This document shows, in pieces, positions 1-5,479 of a DNA stretch of 6,311 bases. Location: contig PLDP01000286.1 of the NCBI GenBank assembly GCA_003136795.1, forward strand, positions 1 through 6,311. The letters run 5' to 3'. The stretch comes from Actinomycetota bacterium. Its GTDB lineage: Bacteria; Actinomycetota; Thermoleophilia; Gaiellales; Gaiellaceae. The position numbers and the translations under genes were made by a program. A model generated the notes under the pieces. It had not been told where the DNA came from. It searched no databases and saw nothing but the letters and a program-made list of their open reading frames with translations. How positions within the stretch are numbered: the stretch's first letter is position 1; each line of letters begins with the position of its first letter.

Positions 1-1310
1 ACTACATCGGCACGAACGCCGCCGGTACGTCCGCGCTCGGTAACGCACTGAACAACTGCAACTGCGACCCGCATTACGTGGGGGTGGGGGTGGCCGGCTC
101 GAGCGGCGCACCATCCGAGGTCACGATCGGTGGCACTGCACCAGGCGCCGGCAACCTCATCTCGGGAAACGGCGGACCCGCGGTCGGCCTCGTCAACACC
201 GGGCCGACCGCGATCACGATTCAAGGAAACCTACTCGGCACTGACGCGAGCGGAGCGCAAGAAATCCCCGGTAGCAGCGGAATAGATCTCTTTGCGAATG
301 TCACCCACGCCGTCATCGGCGGGACGACCGCCGCAGCACGGAACGTCATGGGAGGGGTATTCGTCGGCGTGGGCTCGACGGGCACCGTCATATCCGGCAA
401 CTACATCGGCACGAACGCCGCTGGCACGACAATGGTCGCGAACCAGGGCCAAGCGATCGGGCTGGCCCCAGGGTCGGCCGGCACCGTCATCGGCGGGACC
501 GCGCCCGGCGCAGGCAACCTCATCGAGAGCGGAAGCGGCTGGCCCGCGGTGGCTATCAGCTCCACGGTCTCGGGGACCGTGATTCAGGGGAATCTCATCG
601 GCACCGACTGGACCGGCACGCGAGCGATTGCGAGCTCGTCCGGCACCGGAACCGGCATTGCGATTCAGGGAGGCGACGACACTCTGATCGGAGGCGCCGC
701 GCCTGGTGCGGCCAACACGATTGCCTTCAACGGCGGCACCGGCGTCGAGGTGGACGCGGGCACCGACAACACGATCAGCCGCAACAGCATCTTCTCGAAC
801 GGCGGACTCGGGATCGATCTCGGCGGCGATGGTGTGACCCTGAACGATCCGGGCGATGCTGACTCAGGGCCGAACAACCTGCAGAACTTCCCGGTCCTCA
901 CCTCGGCGATCGCAGCGTCGGGCCACCTCGTCGTCACCGGAACGATCGACACGCCAAGCGCGCAAACGGTCACGCTCGAGTTCTTCGCCAATCCCGTGCC
1001 GGTGCCGGGAGGCGACCCGTCCGGCTACGGCGAGGGGGCGACGTTCCTTGGCACGGCGACACCGGCACCGGATGGCAGCTTCACCGCCGTCTTGCCGTCG
1101 GTTGCACGGGGCACGCTGATCAGCGCCACAGCCACCGACGCTGCCGGCAACACGTCCGAGTTCGCCAAGGACATCGCCGCGAAGCCGCTTCTCCCGACCT
1201 CGAAGGACCAGTGCAAGAACGGCGGCTGGCAGTCCTTCGGTGTCTTCAAGAACCAGGGCGACTGCGTCAGCTTCGTCGCCACCGGAGGCAAGAACCCACC
1301 GAACGGGTAA
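1..1310 (+). CDS. Secreted right-handed beta-helix repeat protein, 5' partial
   Basis: The reading frame is open to the left edge (frame begins at base 3), so the N-terminus and any signal peptide lie outside; the GTG at 78 is internal. At least six repeats of the type IGGTAPGAGNLISGN followed by IxGNxIGTDxxGT run to about base 840, ending in an ISRNSIFSNGGLGIDLG rung. This Gly/Asn-rich pattern is typical of extracellular parallel beta-helix proteins. A beta-sandwich-like segment follows (about 890-1170, containing VTLEFFANP and ATDAAGNTSEF), often seen after such helices. The last 33 residues form a Cys-containing tail shared with the next gene (see 1212-1310). I see no polysaccharide-lyase catalytic signature, so adhesion, surface display or carbohydrate binding is possible but unproven. 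A hairpin terminator lies 23 nt after the stop. The fold class is fairly certain; the function is unknown. Confidence 0.85.
   Translation, partial: YIGTNAAGTSALGNALNNCNCDPHYVGVGVAGSSGAPSEVTIGGTAPGAGNLISGNGGPAVGLVNTGPTAITIQGNLLGTDASGAQEIPGSSGIDLFANVTHAVIGGTTAAARNVMGGVFVGVGSTGTVISGNYIGTNAAGTTMVANQGQAIGLAPGSAGTVIGGTAPGAGNLIESGSGWPAVAISSTVSGTVIQGNLIGTDWTGTRAIASSSGTGTGIAIQGGDDTLIGGAAPGAANTIAFNGGTGVEVDAGTDNTISRNSIFSNGGLGIDLGGDGVTLNDPGDADSGPNNLQNFPVLTSAIAASGHLVVTGTIDTPSAQTVTLEFFANPVPVPGGDPSGYGEGATFLGTATPAPDGSFTAVLPSVARGTLISATATDAAGNTSEFAKDIAAKPLLPTSKDQCKNGGWQSFGVFKNQGDCVSFVATGGKNPPNG
1212..1310 (+). repeat. Shared C-terminal tail module, copy 1
   Basis: These last 32 codons plus two-Cys start (33 codons with the stop) encode a tail beginning CKNGGWQSFGVFKNQGDC and ending KNPPNG. 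Over 99 nt I count 11 differences from 2528-2626 (about 89% identity), although the proteins upstream are otherwise unrelated. Two Cys residues sit 17 positions apart and could form a disulfide. By its terminal position on two exported proteins it may be a surface-retention or sorting tail, but there is no LPXTG motif and no terminal hydrophobic segment with basic end. I recall similar endings on exported proteins of high-GC actinobacteria, but cannot verify this here. Confidence 0.8.
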
Positions 1311-1333
1311 AAGCGAAGTTCCACCGGATACGC

Positions 1334-1361
1334 GAGAGGGCGATCCTTGGGTCGCCCTCTC
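1334..1361 (+). terminator. Hairpin terminator after the beta-helix gene
   Basis: Perfect 10-bp arms GAGAGGGCGA and TCGCCCTCTC enclose TCCTTGGG, and the stem can extend inwards by further pairs. It starts 23 nt after the stop codon. The sequence after it is pyrimidine-rich (TCATCTCC) but has no long T-run, as is common in high-GC bacteria. The same arms recur at 2650-2680. It could also stop transcription arriving from the opposite strand. Confidence 0.75.
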
Positions 1362-1457
1362 TCATCTCCACCGCAGCGCAGCCTCGAGGTCGTGTCGCAG
1401 TGTCGCTCGCTCCGATTGTTCGCGCGACATCCGGTCAGGCCCATAGAGGATCGGCCG
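1362..1457 (-). pseudogene. Remnant of the 3' end of a tyrosine recombinase gene
   Basis: Read on the minus strand, this stretch ends in QSERATLRHDLEAALRWR and a stop directly next to the hairpin. It aligns with the end of the integrase fragment at 2685-3002 (ESQRAELRDDLEAALR): 12 of 16 residues match. At DNA level 31 of 42 bases match over the last 14 shared codons, and six of the changed codons are synonymous, which is what descent from a coding sequence would leave. Upstream there is LYGPDRM, in which the Tyr may correspond to the catalytic one, then an in-frame stop at 1458-1460 and no further similarity. It is too short to be functional. The match is clear but brief, so chance or wide divergence cannot be fully excluded. 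Confidence 0.5.
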
Positions 1458-1576
1458 TCATTCGGATTGCGTTGAAAGGCGGCGTATGGTGTGGTCGAGT
1501 TCGACTAATTTGCTGCGCTTCGCGCGGGCGCCACGTTACTCGAGCACACTGTCATCCAATGGAGAGGCGGCTCTAG

Positions 1577-2626
1577 ATGCGGCACACCCTGATTCGCGGT
1601 ACGAATCAGAACCAGCGGCGCCTGCTCCGGTGCGGCTTCGTCGGACTACTTGCGCTCGTCGTTTTGTTCGTGCCTGCGCAGGCGGCGCGGTCGGATTCGC
1701 CCCCGCAGTGTGCGGTCAGTTACGGCCCCAGCGGTGGGCCTCCCGGCCTCGGGGTCGCCGCCTTCTCGATACTCAACTATGACGTGCCGCAGGGCTCGAA
1801 CAGCGTCTCGGGTAGCGCCACCCTGCCGCTCTATCCAAGTTGGAACCTCCTGTTCTCGAACGGCTCGGCAACGACCGTTACCGACCCGACGATCACGGTC
1901 TCGAGCGGTCTAGCTGGGCTGCCGAGTTCGTGCAGCCAGCCGAGTCTCGATCCGGGCGGGACGCTGAACTTGGGATTCGTGGCACCGGAGAGCATCCACG
2001 GCGGCAATCTCGGCTACGACTCCTCGGCGGTCGCGGTCCCGCGCGTGCTTCCGCCCGCCGGCGGGGAGGTCACCGTGTCGTTCACGGTGACGCTCACGGG
2101 CTCCGCCTTCGCGGGGGGCGACATCGACGTCAGCATCGGCAACGGAGACGTGAATGTCCTCTCGCAAGGGATTCCGCAGAACCTTGACCAGGGCGAGACC
2201 GTCTCCGCCGACGGGAACGGCGAGTGGTATCTCGCGCACGCTCAGCTTGGCAAGCCGTACGTCTTCACCGCGCTGGTCGAGGTCGGGGCCGCCGGCCCTG
2301 CCCCGGCGCCGTACGTCTTCTCGCCGCCCGCTTTCATCAGAGTCGACGGAGGTTGCGCGCTCTGTGGCGCCCAGACGACGGGCTCGTCCGTCACCGTCGC
2401 CGACACGAACCTCGACGGCGCGTTCACCTTCTCCGTCGATCAGCCCGGCCAGAGCTGGAACGTCTTTCACGCGAACCTCTTCGAGACCAATTACTCGGAG
2501 CAGACCCCGCCGCTCACGGCGGCCCAATGCAAGAAGGGCGGCTGGCAAGCCTACGGCGTCTTCAAGAACCAGGGTGACTGCGTCAGCTACGTCGCCACAC
2601 GCGGCAAGAACCCACCCAACGGGTAA
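1577..2626 (+). CDS. Secreted beta-rich protein of unknown function with shared C-terminal tail
   Basis: The start is ATG, with GGAGAGG at 1561-1567 nine bases before it. The 349-residue product has an export signal: basic N-region (MRHTLIRGTNQNQRRLLR), hydrophobic core (CGFVGLLALVVLFV) and likely cleavage after AQA near residue 36. The mature part is rich in Ser, Thr, Gly and Val with alternating patterns, suggesting Ig-like or other beta-sandwich domains (about residues 45-200 and 215-305). Cys45, Cys119 and a Cys260-x2-Cys263 pair are present; outside the cytoplasm these more likely form disulfides than bind metal. I recognise no catalytic motif and no known family. Residues 318-349 are the tail shared with the beta-helix protein upstream, and the same terminator type follows. 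The upstream 266-nt gap suggests its own promoter, but no convincing -35/-10 pair was found; TTGAAA at 1472 lacks a good partner. Confidence 0.85.
   Translation: MRHTLIRGTNQNQRRLLRCGFVGLLALVVLFVPAQAARSDSPPQCAVSYGPSGGPPGLGVAAFSILNYDVPQGSNSVSGSATLPLYPSWNLLFSNGSATTVTDPTITVSSGLAGLPSSCSQPSLDPGGTLNLGFVAPESIHGGNLGYDSSAVAVPRVLPPAGGEVTVSFTVTLTGSAFAGGDIDVSIGNGDVNVLSQGIPQNLDQGETVSADGNGEWYLAHAQLGKPYVFTALVEVGAAGPAPAPYVFSPPAFIRVDGGCALCGAQTTGSSVTVADTNLDGAFTFSVDQPGQSWNVFHANLFETNYSEQTPPLTAAQCKKGGWQAYGVFKNQGDCVSYVATRGKNPPNG
2528..2626 (+). repeat. Shared C-terminal tail module, copy 2
   Basis: This encodes CKKGGWQAYGVFKNQGDC followed by a stretch ending KNPPNG and the stop codon. It is about 89% identical at DNA level to 1212-1310. 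The amino-acid changes are mild (Asn/Lys, Ser/Ala, Phe/Tyr twice, Gly/Arg), and Cys318 and Cys335 and the aromatic positions are kept, so the tail looks to be under constraint rather than a chance duplicate. Confidence 0.8.
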
Positions 2627-2649
2627 CCGAGCCGCTTCGCCGGTCGCAT

Positions 2650-2680
2650 GAGAGGGCGACTCCCCGGGGGTCGCCCTCTC
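2650..2680 (+). terminator. Hairpin terminator between convergent genes
   Basis: Eleven-bp arms GAGAGGGCGAC and GTCGCCCTCTC enclose TCCCCGGGG. The hairpin starts 23 nt after the stop of the secreted-protein gene and ends 4 nt before the stop of the convergent integrase fragment, so it could act in both directions. Ten bases of each arm are identical to the hairpin at 1334-1361, while the loops differ. Confidence 0.75.
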
Positions 2681-2684
2681 GTCT

Positions 2685-3002
2685 TCAGCGCAGTGCCGCT
2701 TCGAGGTCGTCCCGCAGCTCTGCTCGCTGTGACTCGACGACCCCGGCGTAGACCGTCGGTGTTACCCGTGCATCCGCGTGGCGCAGGATCGCGGCAACCT
2801 TCGGGGCCGGAACACCAGCCGAGAGCAGCAGACCGGCGCACGAGTGGCGGAGGTCGTGACAGCCGACCTTCTTGCCGCCCTTCTTGTTCAAGCTCGCCTG
2901 GTCGCCAGCTCGGTAGATCGCGCGGAGCACGTTCTTGCGATGGTGCGGTCGTCCGTTGCAGGTCTGGAACACCTGCGCCTCCGGCCTGAGTCGAGCCAGC
3001 AC
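2685..3002 (-). pseudogene. Tyrosine recombinase/integrase, N-terminally truncated catalytic domain
   Basis: The 105-residue product (GTG start at 3002) matches the end of a phage-type integrase catalytic domain. HDLRHS gives the His49/Arg52 box, AILRHADARV the second His (His75), and TVYAG the nucleophilic Tyr85, ten residues after it as expected. The core-binding domain and the first catalytic Arg are missing; full proteins are usually 300-400 residues, so this is about the last quarter to third. Integrase-like sequence (VAQLPKRV) continues in frame to about 3020 and then meets the tRNA, so the break lies at the tRNA 3' end. Without the N-terminal part it cannot recombine DNA by itself. It is probably what is left of an element that integrated at tRNA-Val and decayed. 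An active short ORF is unlikely. Confidence 0.8.
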
Positions 3003-3028
3003 CCGCTTCGGAAGCTGCGCTACGAAAG

Positions 3029-3100
3029 TGGGCGCACCTGGGATCGAACCAGGGACCTCTCGCGTGTGAAGCGAGCGCTCTCCCGCTGAGCTATGCGCCC
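3029..3100 (-). tRNA. tRNA-Val (anticodon CAC)
   Basis: The 72-nt minus-strand sequence folds as a full cloverleaf: acceptor GGGCGCA/TGCGCCC (7 bp), D-arm GCTC/GAGC, anticodon stem CTCGC/GCGAG with loop TTCACAC (anticodon CAC, reading GUG), T-arm CCTGG/CCAGG with loop TTCGATC, discriminator A. CCA is not encoded (CTTT follows), so it must be added after transcription. It lies about 6 nt downstream of the SRP RNA and is probably cotranscribed with it. Its 3' end adjoins the integrase fragment. Confidence 0.96.
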
Positions 3101-3106
3101 GGGAAA

Positions 3107-3186
3107 GTCCGCGGCACCGGTGAGGGATCCTTAGGGCTGCTTCCTCCCGGATCTGACCCGGTTCGGAACCTCACCGCGCCGCGGGC
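3107..3186 (-). ncRNA. ffs: Signal recognition particle RNA, small bacterial type (4.5S-like)
   Basis: The minus strand contains the hallmark helix-8 region GGGTCAGATCC, tetraloop GGGA, then GGAAGCAGCCC, which is the Ffh-binding part of bacterial SRP RNA with its asymmetric and symmetric loops. The long flanking helix is formed by GCCCGCGGC with GCGGTGAGG pairing to CCTCACCG and GCCGCGGAC. The ends given are those of the visible base-paired stem (80 nt); the mature RNA may be a few bases longer. With Ffh and FtsY it targets nascent membrane and secreted proteins to the translocon. The canonical apical loop is GGAA; GGGA is still a GNRA-type loop. A -10-like TACACT lies just upstream and tRNA-Val just downstream. 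Confidence 0.92.
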
Positions 3187-3192
3187 GCCGCA

Positions 3193-3198
3193 AGTGTA
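3193..3198 (-). promoter_or_regulatory. Probable -10 element for SRP RNA / tRNA-Val
   Basis: On the minus strand this is TACACT, matching the TAnnnT pattern. It lies six bases before position 3186, where the SRP RNA stem starts, so the expected transcription start coincides with the RNA 5' end. No good -35 hexamer is visible at the usual spacing. Confidence 0.45.
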
Positions 3199-3223
3199 CC
3201 GAGGCTCCACTTGCGCGCTGCCC

Positions 3224-3252
3224 TTGCGCATTGCGGCGGCCGCCCGCACAAT
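3224..3252 (+). promoter_or_regulatory. Weak candidate promoter for the rsgA operon
   Basis: TTGCGC at 3224-3229 and CACAAT at 3247-3252 are separated by 17 nt and lie upstream of the leader ORF and rsgA. The -10 lacks its first T, so this is a weak match. It would be divergent from the SRP RNA promoter about 30 nt away. Confidence 0.22.
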
Positions 3253-3291
3253 GGGCGCAGTTCCAGCGATCGACGAGGAGGTGGTGCAGCG

Positions 3292-3351
3292 ATGAGACAA
3301 CCCGTTCAGTCCCGGACTTGCTGCGCCACGGCCCGTCGCCTCCGCTCCTGA
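3292..3351 (+). CDS. Possible 19-residue leader ORF upstream of rsgA
   Basis: ATG at 3292 is preceded by a very strong Shine-Dalgarno stretch (GAGGAGGTG, 3275-3283, with GGAGGT nine bases before the ATG). It opens a 19-codon ORF, MRQPVQSRTCCATARRLRS, ending in TGA at 3349-3351, 53 nt before the rsgA start. This ribosome site is better than that of rsgA. The peptide has a Cys-Cys pair followed by an Arg-rich end, reminiscent of short leader peptides that sense translation of a particular codon, but the family is unknown to me and no attenuator hairpin pair was established. It could equally be a chance ORF in the 5' leader. Confidence 0.3.
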   Translation: MRQPVQSRTCCATARRLRS

Positions 3352-3391
3352 AGCGAGCTCGGCGGGTCGTGGCGACTCACCGACCACACGC

Positions 3392-3398
3392 AAAGGAG
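3392..3398 (+). promoter_or_regulatory. Ribosome binding site that fixes the rsgA start
   Basis: AAAGGAG ends six bases before the TTG at 3405. No other in-frame start nearby has a comparable site, and the frame upstream (from TTG 3231) runs through the leader ORF region with no RsgA similarity, so this site decides the start. Confidence 0.65.
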
Positions 3399-3404
3399 CT
3401 TTGG

Positions 3405-4460
3405 TTGACACTTCCGGTTACGGAATCGCTGCTGCAACGGCTTGGCTGGGACGACGGCTGGGAGGCCGCGTTCGCCGATCACTGCGCCGCAGGGCTCGTG
3501 CCCGCCCGCGTCGCGATCCAGCACAGGGGCGCCTACGACCTCGCGACCGAGGAGGGAGAGGTGCACGCGAGCGCGGCCACGCGCTTCGTGCGCGACGACG
3601 ACCTGCCCGGCGTCGGCGACTGGGTCGGCCTCGACCGCGAGACCGGCCTGATCGAGGCGCTGCTCCCGCGCCGAACCTCGATCTCCCGCAAGGAGGTCTG
3701 GCAGAAGACGCGCGAGCAGATCCTCGCCGCGAACGTCGACGTCGCCTTCCTCGTGCAGGCGCTGCCGCTCGACTTCAACGTACGCCGCCTCGAGCGCTAC
3801 CTGGCGATGGCGTGGGAGAGCGGCGCACAACCCGTCGTTCTGCTGACGAAGACCGACCTCGTCGACGACGTCACCCCGTACCTCACCGAGGTCGAGACGG
3901 TCACCCTCGGCGCGTGCCCGGTCGAGGCGGTCTCGGCGCGGACCGGCGCCCGGCTCGAACGGCTGCTCGCGTACTTCGAGGGCAACAAGACCGCCGTGCT
4001 GCTCGGCTCCTCCGGCGTCGGCAAGTCGACGATCGTGAACGCCCTCGTCGGCGAGGAGGTGCTCGCGACGCAAGAGGTGCGCGAAGACGACCAGCGCGGC
4101 CGCCACACGACCAGCCACCGCGAGCTGATCCTGCTCCCGACCGGCGGCGTCGTGCTCGACACGCCCGGCATCCGCGAGCTGCAGCTCTGGGACGCCGACC
4201 TCGAGCAGGCGTTCGGCGACGTCGAGGAGATCGCGCGCCGCTGCCGCTTCACCGACTGCGCGCACGACCAGGAGCCCGGCTGCGCGATCCGCGAAGCGCT
4301 CGCAGACGGCTCGCTGGCACCCGATCGCTGGCAGAGCTACGTGAAGCTGCAGCGCGAGCTGGCTGCGGTCGAGCTCAAGCGCAACCACCTGCTGCGGCAA
4401 GAACGCGTGCGGGAGTACAAGATTCGCGCACGCCAGAATCGACCCAAGAAGAAACGCTGA
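3405..4460 (+). CDS. rsgA: Ribosome small subunit-dependent GTPase A
   Basis: This circularly permuted GTPase (YjeQ family) acts in late 30S subunit assembly, using GTP hydrolysis to release from the maturing particle. The TTG start gives 351 residues, normal for the family. An N-terminal OB-fold region (about 25-85, with GVGDWVGLD) precedes the permuted G domain: G4 TKTD at 148-151, G5-like SARTG, G1/P-loop GSSGVGKS at 201-208, switch-I-like GRHTTSHREL, then G3 DTPG at 252-255. The C-terminal zinc site is complete: Cys280-x4-Cys285-x-His287-x5-Cys293. A basic helical end (RPKKKR) fits rRNA contact. G4 has Thr in place of the usual Asn. It is the first gene of a three-gene unit; its TGA overlaps the proposed CTG start of the next gene. 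Confidence 0.95.
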   Translation: MTLPVTESLLQRLGWDDGWEAAFADHCAAGLVPARVAIQHRGAYDLATEEGEVHASAATRFVRDDDLPGVGDWVGLDRETGLIEALLPRRTSISRKEVWQKTREQILAANVDVAFLVQALPLDFNVRRLERYLAMAWESGAQPVVLLTKTDLVDDVTPYLTEVETVTLGACPVEAVSARTGARLERLLAYFEGNKTAVLLGSSGVGKSTIVNALVGEEVLATQEVREDDQRGRHTTSHRELILLPTGGVVLDTPGIRELQLWDADLEQAFGDVEEIARRCRFTDCAHDQEPGCAIREALADGSLAPDRWQSYVKLQRELAAVELKRNHLLRQERVREYKIRARQNRPKKKR

Positions 4461-5479
4461 GCCCGCCCCGCGTCCGGGAGGACGCGGTCGACTTCGCGCT
4501 GGCCGACCCCGGGCACCGCTTCGGCGAGGTGCTGCTCGGTCAGGAGGTCTCCCGCCCGCGGCCGGGGCCGCCGTTCGCCTGGAGCGACGACGCGTGGCGG
4601 CTCACCTTCCCGCGGCCGGACGCCGACCGGCTCGAATACCTGATCGGCGTCGACGGCGCCTTCGTGCCCGACCCGGCCAACCCGCTGCACGCGCCGGGCC
4701 CGTTCGGCGACAAGTCGGTGATCGAATGGCCCGAGTACGAGCCACCCGCATGGCTCGGCTCGATCGCAGACGCAGGGCCCGTCGAGCGGATCGAGGTCCG
4801 CTGCCGGCGGCTCGTCGCGCGCGTCGACGTCCTGCTCTATGCGACTCCGGAGCCGCCGGGCGTTGACGCGCCGCTGCTCGTCGTGCACGACGGCCCCGAG
4901 TACGCGGCGTACGCGGGGCTGACGCGGTTCCTCGATGCGATGAGCTGGGAAGAGCGCATCCCACCGATGCGCGCCGCACTGATCCAGCCGGTCGACCGCA
5001 ACGAGACCTACTCGGCTTCGGCGCTCTACGCCGGCGCGCTCGTCCGTGAGCTGCTGCCGCAGATCGCCCGGCGCGCGCCGCACGGGAAGCGCATCGGGAT
5101 GGGCGCGAGCCTCGGCGCGCTCGCCATGCTGCACGCGCAGCGCCGCCACCCGAAGACCTTTGACGGCCTCTTCCTGCAGTCGGGCAGCTTCTTCCGCCAA
5201 CGCTCCGACAAGGTCGAGTCGGGCTTCGGCCGCTACCAGCGGATCACGCGCTTCGTCGGCACGGTGCTGCGCGATACCACCGCCGAGCGGCCGGTCCCCG
5301 TCGCGATCACCTGCGGGACGTCGGAGGAGAATCGTCCCAACAACCACGCGGTCGCCGACGCGCTCACCGCCCACGGCTACGCGGCGTGGCTCGCGGAGAT
5401 CCGCGACGGCCACACCTGGACGTGCTGGCGCGACGCCTTCGACCCGAACCTGCCCGCACTGATCGAGGCTGTCTCGTGA
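4457..5479 (+). CDS. Alpha/beta-hydrolase, enterochelin-esterase-like (putative esterase family)
   Basis: A 340-residue serine hydrolase of the Fes / esterase D class. An N-terminal beta domain (about 8-110, with DRLEYLIGVDG and DPANPLHAPGPFGDKSV) precedes the hydrolase core. Nucleophile Ser218 lies in GASLG (216-220) and His319 in RDGHTWTCWRDAF, close to the GGHxxxxWR context of Fes. An acidic residue in CGTSEENRPNN probably completes the triad. No signal peptide is seen, so it is likely cytoplasmic; the substrate is unknown, and a siderophore link is not supported by neighbours. The start is uncertain: the beta domain begins at VDFALADPGHRF, upstream of the first GTG (4529), and no ATG, GTG or TTG exists in frame near it. 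I chose CTG 4457, which overlaps the rsgA stop as CTGA. The stop overlaps the next gene. Confidence 0.85.
   Translation: MSPPRVREDAVDFALADPGHRFGEVLLGQEVSRPRPGPPFAWSDDAWRLTFPRPDADRLEYLIGVDGAFVPDPANPLHAPGPFGDKSVIEWPEYEPPAWLGSIADAGPVERIEVRCRRLVARVDVLLYATPEPPGVDAPLLVVHDGPEYAAYAGLTRFLDAMSWEERIPPMRAALIQPVDRNETYSASALYAGALVRELLPQIARRAPHGKRIGMGASLGALAMLHAQRRHPKTFDGLFLQSGSFFRQRSDKVESGFGRYQRITRFVGTVLRDTTAERPVPVAITCGTSEENRPNNHAVADALTAHGYAAWLAEIRDGHTWTCWRDAFDPNLPALIEAVS

Noticed and set aside
1025..1444. Minus-strand 139-codon ORF over the end of the beta-helix gene
   Set aside because: It crosses the terminator and the tail in an antisense frame different from that of the integrase remnant; no motif is seen.
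1472..1500. TTGAAA as -35 of a promoter for the second secreted-protein gene
   Set aside because: At 16-18 nt spacing only TCGAGT-like sequence is found, too far from a -10 consensus to call.
1334..2680. The two GAGAGGGCGA hairpins as integron-like attC recombination sites
   Set aside because: They are plain terminator-type stems without the bulges and conserved end sequences of attC, and no integron integrase is present; the recombinase fragments are phage-type.
3401..4456. Long open frame running through rsgA into the hydrolase, as if one 692-residue fusion protein
   Set aside because: The first 350 codons read as Arg/Ala/Pro-rich shadow of rsgA with no domain; the RsgA motifs are all in the other frame. 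Only the part after about 4457 is real.
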